DNA from: G963556115 sp963667375
GTDB taxonomy: Bacteria; Planctomycetota; SZUA-567
DNA length: 64,000 nucleotides
Assembly (NCBI GenBank): GCA_963667375.1
Contig: OY763323.1
Span: 3,840,472 to 3,904,471, forward strand
Direction: 5' to 3'
A program made the position numbers and the translations under genes. Below are positions 16,753 to 25,231 of this stretch, piece by piece. How positions within the stretch are numbered: position 1 is the first letter of the stretch; the number at the start of each line of letters is the position of its first letter. The notes beneath the pieces are model-generated. The model was not told the DNA's origin. It searched no databases and worked only from the letters and a program-made list of their open reading frames with translations.

Positions 16753-16780
16753 GCGGCGCACCTGTCTACAGGTGCGCCGC
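16753..16780. terminator. Bidirectional terminator between hxlB and cimA
   Basis: GCGGCGCACCTGT (16753-16765) pairs perfectly with 16768-16780. A-rich sequence precedes it and an AT-rich stretch follows, so it can serve both convergent genes. Confidence 0.85.
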
Positions 16781-16807
16781 ATAAATTAAACCTATAAAAA
16801 TCGGATG

Positions 16808-18415
16808 TTATTTTTTTCCTGCCGCTCGGCCTTTACCGCTGCCGCCCTTGGACAGATCATGTTTGAGCAGATACTCCAGACTGTCCAGCAGCGCATGACA
16901 GCTGGCATCGATAATATTCTCTGAAACTCCGACCGTACCCCAGAAGGTACCCTTATACTCGGACTGCACCACAACCCGCACCTTCGCCCGGGTAGCGGCG
17001 AGCGGATTGACAATATGCACCTTATAATCGACAAGATGCAGCTGCTCAACTTCAGGAAACTCCTCTTTGAGAGCTTTCTGCAGCGCTTTGAAGAGCGCAT
17101 CAACCGGACCGTTCTCACCCTCACTCACCGTATGATACTGGGTCGTGCCGACTGTGCTCTTGATCGTTGCCTCGGATATGGAACGACCGCTGGCATCCAC
17201 CTCACTCATCACCCGATAAGAGTCAATAATGAACTTTTCCTGATGAGTACCGCTGATTTTATCCACCATCAGCGTAAAACTGGCCTGTGCCGCCTCATAG
17301 GTATAACCGTCATTTTCCTGCTCCATAACCTTATCCAGCAACCGCTTCATCAGCTGCGGATCTTCATTGATCACTTCTATACCGAGACTCTTGAGATTAC
17401 TCCGGCCTGAAAGCTCGGAGATAAGGATACGCCGCTCATTACCGACACTCTCCGGTGAGACATGCTCATAGGTCTTCTTGTTGCGTGCCAGAGCGGAAGC
17501 GTGTACTCCGGCCTTATGCGCAAAGGCACTCCGTCCGACATACGGCATACTCCGGCTCGGCAGCATATTCGCCACCTCCGAGATATACCGGCTGAACTCT
17601 GTAAGCTTGGAGAGATTACCAGTTTTTAAAGCCTTGAAATCAGTTTTGAGATTGAGATTGGCAATTATCTCGATAAGGTTGGCATTACCACAGCGCTCAC
17701 CCATGCCATTCATCGTTCCCTGCACCTGCACCGCGCCGCTCATTACCGCCGCGATACTGTTGGCTGTAGCCAGACCGCTGTCATTATGTGCGTGAATCGC
17801 GATATCAATACCGGGAAAACGCTGACCTACAAGGGTCACAATCTCACTTATCTGATGGGTCAGACGACCACCGTTGGTATCGCAGAGCGAGATTGCGGCA
17901 GCCCCGCCGGTTACCGCCGCTTCCACACATTGCAGCGCATAATCAGGATTATTGATATAACCGTCAAAGAAATGCTCCGCATCAAAGATAACCTTGTCAC
18001 ATTTGCGCGCCAGATACTTCACCGAGGATTCGATCATCTCCAGATTCGTATCAAGTGATACCCGCAGCGCATCACGCACATGCAGATCCCAGGACTTCCC
18101 GAAGATAGTGATCACCGGAGTCTTGGCCGCGACCAGTTTCTGCAGATTCGGATCCCGCCCCGGAGTATTTTTAGCATGCCGAGTGGAACCAAAGGCCGCA
18201 ATCCGGGCATGCTTGAGCTTGAGACTCAGGACCTCTTTGAAGTACTCCATATCCTTCGGATTTGACCCCGGCCAGCCGCCTTCAATATAATCAACACCAA
18301 AACGGTCCAGTTCCTTGGTAATACTAATCTTGTCACCAATGGAAAAGCTCACACCTTCACCCTGAGAGCCATCACGCAGCGTTGTATCATATATTTCAAT
18401 TACCTTCTTAGCCAT
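16808..18415 (-). CDS. cimA: (R)-citramalate synthase
   Basis: A 535-residue LeuA-like enzyme of the CimA type (TIGR00977-like). It condenses pyruvate and acetyl-CoA to citramalate, the first step of a threonine-independent isoleucine route. The start EIYDTTLRDGSQGEGVSFS carries the HMGL-like catalytic Arg-Asp; IHAHNDSGLATANS carries the metal-binding HxH; and MNGMGERCGNANL is the family signature. The C-terminal third (from about residue 390) has the LeuA allosteric domain pattern, so feedback inhibition by isoleucine is likely. AGGAG lies 10 bases before the ATG, inside a hairpin-forming leader that may regulate the gene. It is monocistronic. Confidence 0.93.
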   Translation of the reverse strand: MAKKVIEIYDTTLRDGSQGEGVSFSIGDKISITKELDRFGVDYIEGGWPGSNPKDMEYFKEVLSLKLKHARIAAFGSTRHAKNTPGRDPNLQKLVAAKTPVITIFGKSWDLHVRDALRVSLDTNLEMIESSVKYLARKCDKVIFDAEHFFDGYINNPDYALQCVEAAVTGGAAAISLCDTNGGRLTHQISEIVTLVGQRFPGIDIAIHAHNDSGLATANSIAAVMSGAVQVQGTMNGMGERCGNANLIEIIANLNLKTDFKALKTGNLSKLTEFSRYISEVANMLPSRSMPYVGRSAFAHKAGVHASALARNKKTYEHVSPESVGNERRILISELSGRSNLKSLGIEVINEDPQLMKRLLDKVMEQENDGYTYEAAQASFTLMVDKISGTHQEKFIIDSYRVMSEVDASGRSISEATIKSTVGTTQYHTVSEGENGPVDALFKALQKALKEEFPEVEQLHLVDYKVHIVNPLAATRAKVRVVVQSEYKGTFWGTVGVSENIIDASCHALLDSLEYLLKHDLSKGGSGKGRAAGKK

Positions 18416-18423
18416 CTAAAGCC

Positions 18424-18528
18424 ATCTCCTGAAAAAAGAGCACCATATATATAGACGATGCAGGAGATTATATCTCCCGTAAACCACCGCCCGCCAACGG
18501 GCTGCCGAAACTCTAACCCTGTCCGGCA
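18424..18528 (-). promoter_or_regulatory. Hairpin-rich cimA leader with mutually exclusive pairings over the ribosome binding site
   Basis: In transcript order (minus strand) there is a stem of 18528-18524 with 18507-18503; a GCCCG-TTGG-CGGGC hairpin (18502-18489); and GGAGAT (18477-18472) pairing with ATCTCC (18468-18463). ATCTCCTG (18468-18461) can instead pair with CAGGAGAT (18431-18424), which contains the cimA ribosome binding site. A further small stem (18461-18457 with 18444-18440) is followed by TCTTTTTT, like a weak terminator. The layout fits an attenuator or riboswitch that toggles translation or termination. The ligand is unknown; a branched-chain amino acid would fit the gene. 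Confidence 0.5.
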
Positions 18529-18608
18529 CCTCCGCAAAACAATCTGGAGCAAAAAGCATATAACCATAACCTGTCAAAACACTTCCACGATCATACACTT
18601 TACAGATA

Positions 18609-18637
18609 ATAATAAGCAAAGCCGGAGCCGAAGTCAA
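18609..18637 (-). promoter_or_regulatory. cimA promoter
   Basis: TTGACT (18637-18632), 17 bases, TATTAT (18614-18609) on the minus strand. Transcription would start near 18601, giving a leader of about 185 bases that includes all the hairpins described above. Confidence 0.6.
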
Positions 18638-18843
18638 CCCTTTCCAGTATAACCAGGCAAAGCTGTCGTCCCGCCTCGATCCACCGTACAATGCGCCCCA
18701 CGGTCATAACCGATTCATAATTCCGCAGTTCAAATACCGGCGCCTCTTCCCGCTGTCAATATTATTTTTTATCGGCTTTACGACTAAAACCTTTTTAAAA
18801 AATGGCTTAATCTGTAAAATCTATCACTGCCGGGAATAATACC

Positions 18844-18877
18844 CGGTTGCTTCCGGTAAGATCCAAACCGGCAACCC
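18844..18877 (+). other. Hairpin in the upstream region of the dehydrogenase gene
   Basis: CCGGTTG-CTT-CCGGT pairs with ACCGG-CAACC across a 9-base loop, with a 3-base bulge. It lies about 50 bases before the dehydrogenase start. No T-run follows. It may be a leader stem; function unknown. Confidence 0.35.
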
Positions 18878-18928
18878 GCTGACATAACTGAACTTTCCGG
18901 AATATCACCGGGCAGAGAGGAGAAAATA

Positions 18929-19888
18929 ATGAAAATAGTAGTACTCGACGGACATGGACTGAACCCCGGAGATCTCAGCTGGGATGAACTCGCCGCTCTG
19001 GGTGACTTTACCTGCTATGAACATACCCCAGAGGAGAGCGTAGTCGAGAATATAGGCGACGCCGAAATAATCATCACCAATAAGACGGTAATAACCGCTG
19101 AAATTATCGCCTCCTGCCCCGGGATAAAGTACATCTGCATTCTCGCCACCGGCTATAACACCATCGATACCGCCGCTGCCGCCGCCAGGGGTATTCCGGT
19201 ATCAAACATTCCGGCCTACAGCACCGAAGCAGTAGCCCAGCACGTCTTTGCCCACCTGCTCAACCTGACCAATCAGGTCGAGCAGCATAACGTTTCGGTT
19301 CATAACGGAGACTGGGAGTCCTGCCGGGATTTCTGTTACTGGTTATCGCCGCTTACCGAACTTTCCGGCAAGACGATCGGTATTATCGGCTTCGGTCAGA
19401 CCGGACAGGCGGTTGCCCGCATCGCCGCCGCCTTCGGCATGCAGATTCTGGTCTTCACCCGTACTATCCGCCACGAGCTGGCGCACGTGACCCTGCGCTT
19501 CTGCGGTCTCGACGAACTGCTGCAGAACTCCGACATCATCTCACTGCACTGTCCGCTCACCCCCGACACGACAGGGCTGATAGGACGACCGCAGCTGGCG
19601 CAGATGAAAGCTGAAGCAATACTTATCAATACCGCGCGCGGCGGCGTGGTGGTGGAAGAGGATCTCGCCGCCGCACTCAACAGCGGCATCATACGTGCCG
19701 CCGCAATTGACGTGGTATCAGAAGAACCGGTAAAGCCGGGAAATCCGCTGCTGCGGGCCAGAAACTGCCACATCACCCCGCATATAGCCTGGGCGCCGAT
19801 TGAGACCAGAAAACGGCTGCTCGCTATCGCTATCCAGAATGTGCGCAGCTTCATTGCCGGACAACCGCAAAACCAGGTCAACTGCTAA
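18929..19888 (+). CDS. D-2-hydroxyacid dehydrogenase (glycerate dehydrogenase / hydroxypyruvate reductase-like)
   Basis: A 319-residue NAD(P)-dependent dehydrogenase. The split catalytic domain surrounds a Rossmann domain with TIGIIGFGQTGQAVA (residues about 150-164), followed by the catalytic Arg in INTARGG, Glu in SEEPV and His in HITPHIAW. The length and the ATGYNTID...IPAYSTEAVAQH motifs resemble HprA-type glycerate dehydrogenases, which reduce hydroxypyruvate to glycerate. Other 2-hydroxyacids are possible. GAGAGGAGA precedes the ATG by 6 bases. It reads toward gpmI, another three-carbon enzyme, but a gap of 268 bp suggests separate transcription. Confidence 0.87.
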   Translation: MKIVVLDGHGLNPGDLSWDELAALGDFTCYEHTPEESVVENIGDAEIIITNKTVITAEIIASCPGIKYICILATGYNTIDTAAAAARGIPVSNIPAYSTEAVAQHVFAHLLNLTNQVEQHNVSVHNGDWESCRDFCYWLSPLTELSGKTIGIIGFGQTGQAVARIAAAFGMQILVFTRTIRHELAHVTLRFCGLDELLQNSDIISLHCPLTPDTTGLIGRPQLAQMKAEAILINTARGGVVVEEDLAAALNSGIIRAAAIDVVSEEPVKPGNPLLRARNCHITPHIAWAPIETRKRLLAIAIQNVRSFIAGQPQNQVNC

Positions 19889-20156
19889 AGACAGAATCAC
19901 GGTTAGAGACATTTTGGTATAACTTTGAAGCCTAAAGCTCTGCCCCGTTCTGATTAATATAAGCATGGCTGCAGACTCAAAGATTCCGGAAAATACTGTA
20001 TATACAGCGGTCTAGCAAGTAGTCGCTGAAAAAAAGCAATTTTTTCGCTTTCCCTTGTTTTTTTATATAAAATCTGCTATATATGGATATAATTTTATCG
20101 TTTATCAACTTAGTAGTTATCTTGTTACTGAACAGACTTGAATAGGAGAACACACA

Positions 20157-21728
20157 ATGTCAAAGGCTAAACGCCCTGTATGTCTGATTATCCGTGATGG
20201 CTGGGGACTCAATGAGAGAACCGACGGCAATGCAATTGCTGCAGCCGACACCCTGGTGATTGACAACCTTAAAAGCAAGTATCCCTGGACCAAGCTTGAT
20301 GCCTGTGGTGAACCGGTAGGTCTTCCTGACGGTTATCAGGGAAGCTCAGAAGTTGGTCACATGAATATGGGCGCAGGCCGGATCGTTATTCAGGAGCTCA
20401 AGCGTATTGATGACGGCCTCTCCAGCGGCGAACTCTTCGAAGCGGAAAAATGGCACAACATCATGAACAACTGGAAAACCAATAAGAGCCAGTTCCACCT
20501 TCTCGGTCTGCTGCAGGATGAAGGTGTACACGCGCATCAGGAGCACCTCTTCAAGATTATGAAACGCGCCCGCGCTGAAAACCCTGAAGGCAAGATTGTT
20601 ATCCATCCATTCCTCGACGGACGTGATACTCCTCCCCGCAGTACCATGGAATATATCGCCAAGCTTCAGAAGGTAATGGCAGAGGTAGGAAACTGCATCA
20701 TCGGTACCGCTATGGGTCGTTACTACGCCATGGACCGTTCACGCGACTGGAAACTGACCTCTATCGCCTACGACTGCATCGTATCCTGTGTCGGACGTGA
20801 AGCCGCATCAATCGAAAAACTGGTTGAAGATTCCTACGCCAACGACCGTACTCCCGACGGCGAAGAGATGGTTGACGAATATATCCCTGCGCACTTCATC
20901 AGCGGTTATGAAGGTGTGAAGGACGGCGACTGCGTCTTCCATACCAACTACCGTCAGGACCGTGCCATCCAGCTCACCCTCGCTTTCATCGATGATAACT
21001 ATGAAGGTGAACGCAAGGAACGCAAGGACATCACTTACATGGGCTTCACCCGCTACTATGATGAGTTCCAGGATTATCTGATGGGACCTCTCGGCGGCGG
21101 CGGCGGCATGGAAGGGCTGCTCGGCGAGGTAATTTCCAAAGCCGGCATGAAACAGCTCCGTATCGCCGAGACCCAGAAATTCCGTCACGTCACCAGCTTC
21201 TTCAACGGCAAATCAACCACCCCGTTCGCAGGCGAGCTGCAGGTCGAGGTTCCAAGCCGTTATGATCCTGCAACCTTCGCGGTACACCCCGAGATGGAGG
21301 TCTTCACCGTTACCGATAAGCTCATGCAGTACCTTGACGAAGATCCATACCAGTTCGACTTCATCGCCGTGAACTACGCCAACTGCGATATGGTAGGTCA
21401 CACCGGAAACTTCGGCGCCGCCAAGAAGGCTACCGCCATGGTCGACAAATGTGTCGGTGCGCTGGTAGACGTGCTGCTGGACTATGACTTCCAAATTCTG
21501 ATCACCGCCGACCACGGCAACTCCGATCAGATGATCGATTACGAGACTGGCAAGGTCAAGACCAGCCACACCCTCAATCTTGTCGAATGCATCTATGTCG
21601 CCAACGACTCAGAGGGCAAGAAGCTAATCGAAAGGGGCAAACTGAGTGACATCGCGGTAACAGTCCTTGATCTGCTCGGTCTGGAAAAACCTGCAGCCAT
21701 GACCGCCGACAATATCATTGTCCACTAA
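20157..21728 (+). CDS. gpmI: 2,3-bisphosphoglycerate-independent phosphoglycerate mutase
   Basis: A 523-residue glycolytic enzyme of the alkaline phosphatase superfamily that interconverts 3- and 2-phosphoglycerate using two manganese ions. The N-terminal metal Asp lies in LIIRDGWG (Asp14) and the phosphorylated Ser64 in GSSEVGHMNMGAGR. HPFLDGRDTPP, CVGREA, YRQDRAIQ and the C-terminal metal motifs NYANCDMVGHTG and ITADHGNSDQM are all intact. AGGAGA lies 7 bases before the ATG. The gene uses a more biased codon set (many CGT and GGT codons) than its neighbours, as expected for a highly expressed enzyme. A perfect terminator follows. Confidence 0.96.
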   Translation: MSKAKRPVCLIIRDGWGLNERTDGNAIAAADTLVIDNLKSKYPWTKLDACGEPVGLPDGYQGSSEVGHMNMGAGRIVIQELKRIDDGLSSGELFEAEKWHNIMNNWKTNKSQFHLLGLLQDEGVHAHQEHLFKIMKRARAENPEGKIVIHPFLDGRDTPPRSTMEYIAKLQKVMAEVGNCIIGTAMGRYYAMDRSRDWKLTSIAYDCIVSCVGREAASIEKLVEDSYANDRTPDGEEMVDEYIPAHFISGYEGVKDGDCVFHTNYRQDRAIQLTLAFIDDNYEGERKERKDITYMGFTRYYDEFQDYLMGPLGGGGGMEGLLGEVISKAGMKQLRIAETQKFRHVTSFFNGKSTTPFAGELQVEVPSRYDPATFAVHPEMEVFTVTDKLMQYLDEDPYQFDFIAVNYANCDMVGHTGNFGAAKKATAMVDKCVGALVDVLLDYDFQILITADHGNSDQMIDYETGKVKTSHTLNLVECIYVANDSEGKKLIERGKLSDIAVTVLDLLGLEKPAAMTADNIIVH

Positions 21729-21761
21729 AGAGATCCGTTTACACAGAGATTCTATAACAAC

Positions 21762-21798
21762 GAGCGCGGCACGATCCTTGACGGATCGTGCCGCGCTC
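21762..21798. terminator. Terminator downstream of gpmI
   Basis: A perfect 16-bp GC-rich stem (21762-21777 with 21783-21798) around TTGAC, 33 bp past the gpmI stop. No T-run is present on the plus side, but the stem is very strong. It lies between convergent genes and may serve both. Confidence 0.85.
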
Positions 21799-21833
21799 TG
21801 CAATTCATAATTACCGCATATAAAGCAGCATTT

Positions 21834-21855
21834 TATAACCTGCCGGCAGGTTATA
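21834..21855. terminator. Perfect 22-bp palindrome downstream of the PelA-like deacetylase gene
   Basis: TATAACCTGCC followed directly by its reverse complement; extended outward by GCATT/AATGC with small gaps. As RNA it forms a stem with a CCGG loop. It lies about 75 bp past the deacetylase stop on the minus strand and may terminate that gene. A protein-binding site is the alternative. Confidence 0.5.
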
Positions 21856-21931
21856 ATTCCAGAATGCTTCTTCCTGCTACCGCCCCGCAGCACAGACGAC
21901 AGAACGCCAACCCCGAATTCTCCGCTCCCGC

Positions 21932-23980
21932 CTACCTGCCCTCGGCCGCAAACTTCAGCCACTCGCCTCTGCCTTCAGGGAGCGGGAAGCGCTGCGGATT
22001 ATCCGCCATAGCCGCCACCTCTTTACCATCAAGACTGAAACGCACCCCCGCCGCCCCGGCAAATTCAATAAAACCTTTATTGAAACAGCGCAGCTCACCC
22101 CGCAGAGAATTTCTGCCCAGCTCAGCCTGCCGGATAACCGCCGTCGAATAACGCAGTGACATGCCGCTATCCTCACCGCCGGTGAGCACAATCTCCGCCC
22201 GCTCTCCAGGCAGCAGGCTTACATACAAAGAGCCGTCAAAATGCGCATACCCCAGAACATTACTGCTGGCGGCGATATCAACTTTCCGCTCTTCATTATC
22301 CAGCCGCACCGTCTTGAGTTCCCCGTAATTACTGATAAAGTATCTCCCGGCACCGGAGCGGCCGGTACGTGCCGCCATAAAACCTTCAACCTGCCGCACA
22401 TACTCGAGCGGATAGAGCCAGCAGAGATCCTGCGTCTCACACCAGTCATAAATTTCAAACAACGAATTCAGACCCGCCCGCCTTTCAGCCAGATAATAAT
22501 GATAATAGACATTGACCGGCAGATAACGGGGTTTGGCCGAAGACTTGAAGGTATCGACAACCTTGCTGAAACCGCTGAAATTCTCGGTCCAGTCCTTGGT
22601 ATAGAGATACTCGTTCCCTGCCGGGGCATAATACTGCCGGTAAGGCCCTACCTGGATACTCAGCGGGCAGATATTATAAATCCCCCGATAAAGATCATCA
22701 TAGCGGGCATTCCCCCCATTGAGATTGGCAAAACCGGCTGCGGCCAGCGGTGCCAGCGCCGCCTCGGTTGCCTGACAGTCACCGGACCAGAGCAGCAGCT
22801 CGACCTTCTTGGAAGGAGGCAGCAGAAGCTGCTGAATCAGCTCCATCGAACCTACAGTCTCCATCTCCGGATCAAAGGTATACCCCGGAACCTTATACCC
22901 CAGCACCCCGGTCTTCCAGATCATCGGATGCGCATAGGTATGCGACGCCGCCTCGACCTGCGGCAGATTCAACATTTCACGGAGCTGGTCCACAAAGATC
23001 TTCCCTTCCGAACCCTCTTCAGTAACGAGATAAGCGATAACACTGAGCGCATGCGGGAATTTATAACGCTCAAGAATATTCTCTTTGAGAACACGGGTGC
23101 AGGGCTGCGGCGGATTGGTCACATCAACACTGTAGTTTGAAGAACCGTCGCCGTCAATATGGGCAAAGGCGCTGCGCAGCCCGAAACTGGTCGTTACATC
23201 CGGACAGAGCTTCTCCTCCAGTCCCAGAGCGGAGATTAAAAACTTAAAAGGATTGAGATCCCAGAGTATCCCCCAGTCCGGCTCCTCGACAAAGCTTCCG
23301 GCCAGCCCGATATCGGCGATAAAGCCTCCGAACTTACCGGTAGCCACCGCCACCGCGCTCGAATCCTTGACATCGGTACGCTCTATATTCTCCCAGACCT
23401 CAATCGCCGAATCTACCAGCTCATAATCACGGTAGATCGGTGAGTCTGTCGCCTCGTCAATCTCGAAATTAAAAACCTCAGGTTTCAGTTCATGACAGAC
23501 CACGGCGAAAGGATTCTCCAGCGGCTGAATGCCACCCTCCTTCAGTCCCATAGCTGCCAGCAGCTCTGACACCTCAGCGGTATAAGGTTTACCCTGCTTG
23601 TCCTGGGTAATACCCACACCATTGAAGAGAATAACCCGTACCCCTTTCGCTATTGCCTGCTGCAGAAAGGCATAATAATTCTTTCCATAATCCGAGATAT
23701 AGCTGCTCAGCCAGACCACTACCGCCCGGTATTTAGCGGCATCGGGAAAATTACTGTCAGCAATATCATGATAATCAACAATCATACCCAGCCGGTTTAG
23801 CGGCATCTCCAGCAGCAGATGCGGATTTGACTTAATAAGATCACCATTCTCCTTGTCATAAAGCGCCAGCACCAGCCGGTTATCCTCCTGCTCCGCAGCA
23901 TGGACGGCAGCGGTTATGGAAATAACCAGAACTGCGAAGAATAGCAGCAGTAAACTGAAATAATTATTATTACGCAGCAT
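21932..23980 (-). CDS. PelA-like secreted polysaccharide deacetylase protein (without the hydrolase domain)
   Basis: A 682-residue exported protein with a hydrophobic signal segment ending in AAVHAAE. Residues about 35-260 look like the Rossmann-like middle domain of PelA (ALYDKENGDLIKSNPHLLLEMPLNRLG, then GVRVILFNGVG). After this, HIDGDG (about 274-279), ASHTYAHP (about 345-352) and LLWSGDCQATEAAL correspond to the metal-binding and catalytic motifs of NodB/PelA-type deacetylases. The C-terminal part looks beta-rich. PelA normally also has an N-terminal glycoside hydrolase domain, which is missing here; a GH114 protein is encoded by the divergent neighbour. Likely role: N-deacetylation of a galactosamine-rich exopolysaccharide in the periplasm or outside. 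AGGAG lies 7 bases before the ATG at 23980. Confidence 0.78.
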   Translation of the reverse strand: MLRNNNYFSLLLLFFAVLVISITAAVHAAEQEDNRLVLALYDKENGDLIKSNPHLLLEMPLNRLGMIVDYHDIADSNFPDAAKYRAVVVWLSSYISDYGKNYYAFLQQAIAKGVRVILFNGVGITQDKQGKPYTAEVSELLAAMGLKEGGIQPLENPFAVVCHELKPEVFNFEIDEATDSPIYRDYELVDSAIEVWENIERTDVKDSSAVAVATGKFGGFIADIGLAGSFVEEPDWGILWDLNPFKFLISALGLEEKLCPDVTTSFGLRSAFAHIDGDGSSNYSVDVTNPPQPCTRVLKENILERYKFPHALSVIAYLVTEEGSEGKIFVDQLREMLNLPQVEAASHTYAHPMIWKTGVLGYKVPGYTFDPEMETVGSMELIQQLLLPPSKKVELLLWSGDCQATEAALAPLAAAGFANLNGGNARYDDLYRGIYNICPLSIQVGPYRQYYAPAGNEYLYTKDWTENFSGFSKVVDTFKSSAKPRYLPVNVYYHYYLAERRAGLNSLFEIYDWCETQDLCWLYPLEYVRQVEGFMAARTGRSGAGRYFISNYGELKTVRLDNEERKVDIAASSNVLGYAHFDGSLYVSLLPGERAEIVLTGGEDSGMSLRYSTAVIRQAELGRNSLRGELRCFNKGFIEFAGAAGVRFSLDGKEVAAMADNPQRFPLPEGRGEWLKFAAEGR

Positions 23981-24068
23981 TATCAACTCCTGAAAAAGCA
24001 CCACCGGATAACCGTAATACCGGACATCCGCCTGCAGAGATAAAAATTCCTCCCCAGCCGAAAAAAAC

Positions 24069-24097
24069 TTGTCCGCAAATCCACTACCAATTATAAT
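24069..24097 (+). promoter_or_regulatory. Promoter of the GH114 gene
   Basis: TTGTCC (24069-24074), 17 bases, TATAAT (24092-24097). Transcription would start near 24104, only about 14 bases before the first ATG. Confidence 0.7.
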
Positions 24098-24117
24098 ACA
24101 CTCATCATTCTACCACT

Positions 24118-25092
24118 ATGGACATTATAATGCCACATAAACCTGTGCTTAATCTCTGTCTTATCTTCACGGCCGCCATTACGTCGGTCTTGGGAATGTC
24201 GTCTCTGGCTGCGCCTTTACCCGCCGGCTTTACCTATACCTATGTACTACAGACTGAAAAGCTTGCCCCCTCCCGCTCCGAAGCCGGAGCAATCCTGCGC
24301 GACTGCGACCGGGATCTGATTGTAATTGATCCCTTCTTCTCTGAACATCAGCGCTGGAGCCCTGAGGAGATTGCCGGAATACGTACTGGAAAAAGTGGAA
24401 GAAAGGTCGTAGCCTATCTCTCCATCGGTGAAGCCGAGAACTACCGCCCCTACTGGTCCGCTTCCTGGAATGACACCGCGAACCGGCCGGAGTTTATTCT
24501 GGAGGAAAACCCTGACTGGAAAGGAAACTTCAAAGTCCGATACTGGGATAACGCCTGGCAGCAGATCATCTTCAGTGAACTTGAGCGGATCATCGCCGCC
24601 GGTTTTGACGGAGTGCTTCTGGATATCGTCGATGCCTTCGAATTCTTTGAAGTTGACGATGACGGCGCATACACCGATTACAAGATCAATCCCGACACCG
24701 GTAACAGCTACCGGGCCGATATGATAAATTTTGTCACGCTGCTGCACCAGCGGGCTGGAGCGGATTTGCTGCTGATACCGCAGAACGCGGTTCAGCTTCT
24801 GGAGTCTTACGACTATCAGAAAACTATCAGCATGCAGGCGGTTGAAGATCTCTTCACCGTCGGCAACAAATCCCAGTCCGATGACCACATTGATTACGTT
24901 CTCTCCTTTCTGCAGTCCCTCAGTGCCGGCGGTAAGAAAATAATACTCACGGAATACCCGACAAAATCCAAATACCGTAAAATTGCGGAGCAACGCGCGC
25001 TCAAGCACCGGCTGACACTGCTGCTTACGACCAGAGCTCTCGACACCCTCGGCAAAAGCCAGTCGGCGACCGGTAAAAATTCAAACAGGTAA
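24118..25092 (+). CDS. GH114 family secreted hydrolase (endo-alpha-1,4-polygalactosaminidase type)
   Basis: A 324-residue protein with a signal peptide ending near SSLAAP. It then follows the GH114/TM1410-like (beta/alpha)8 fold: DLIVIDPFF (66-74), VVAYLSIGEAENYRPYW (97-113), NPDWKGNFKVRYWD (131-144) and AGFDGVLLDIVDAFEF (161-176), which includes the likely catalytic acids Glu105/Glu107 and Asp169/Asp172. Characterised members cut alpha-1,4-linked galactosamine polymers. It is divergent from the PelA-like deacetylase gene across about 140 bp; together the pair supplies the domains of a PelA protein. The start is uncertain: ATG 24118 lies very near the predicted transcription start, and ATG 24130 is an alternative; neither has a good ribosome binding site. 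Confidence 0.82.
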   Translation: MDIIMPHKPVLNLCLIFTAAITSVLGMSSLAAPLPAGFTYTYVLQTEKLAPSRSEAGAILRDCDRDLIVIDPFFSEHQRWSPEEIAGIRTGKSGRKVVAYLSIGEAENYRPYWSASWNDTANRPEFILEENPDWKGNFKVRYWDNAWQQIIFSELERIIAAGFDGVLLDIVDAFEFFEVDDDGAYTDYKINPDTGNSYRADMINFVTLLHQRAGADLLLIPQNAVQLLESYDYQKTISMQAVEDLFTVGNKSQSDDHIDYVLSFLQSLSAGGKKIILTEYPTKSKYRKIAEQRALKHRLTLLLTTRALDTLGKSQSATGKNSNR

Positions 25093-25124
25093 AGAGAAAG
25101 TTAATTTTGTTATTTCAAAATTGC

Positions 25125-25153
25125 TTGACAAAAGAAGTATACTATAGTATGGT
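25125..25153 (+). promoter_or_regulatory. cheW promoter
   Basis: TTGACA (25125-25130), 17 bases, TATGGT (25148-25153). It lies about 80 bases before the cheW start. Confidence 0.6.
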
Positions 25154-25231
25154 AAATTAACAGGAGTAGTAAAAGAATTTATCCTATAAAATTGTTACCC
25201 GGTAAATATAAAATTCAAATAAGGAGTGAGT

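Noticed and set aside
18416..18691. Minus-strand ORF reading into cimA, containing Leu-Leu-Ile-Ile-Ile, as a possible leader peptide
   Set aside because: The likely promoter lies inside it, downstream of its start, so it would not be translated from that transcript. No ribosome binding site was seen for a shorter peptide covering the Ile codons.
21955..23140. Several ORFs on both strands inside the PelA-like gene
   Set aside because: All are frame shadows of the 682-residue protein, which alone has deacetylase motifs and a signal peptide.
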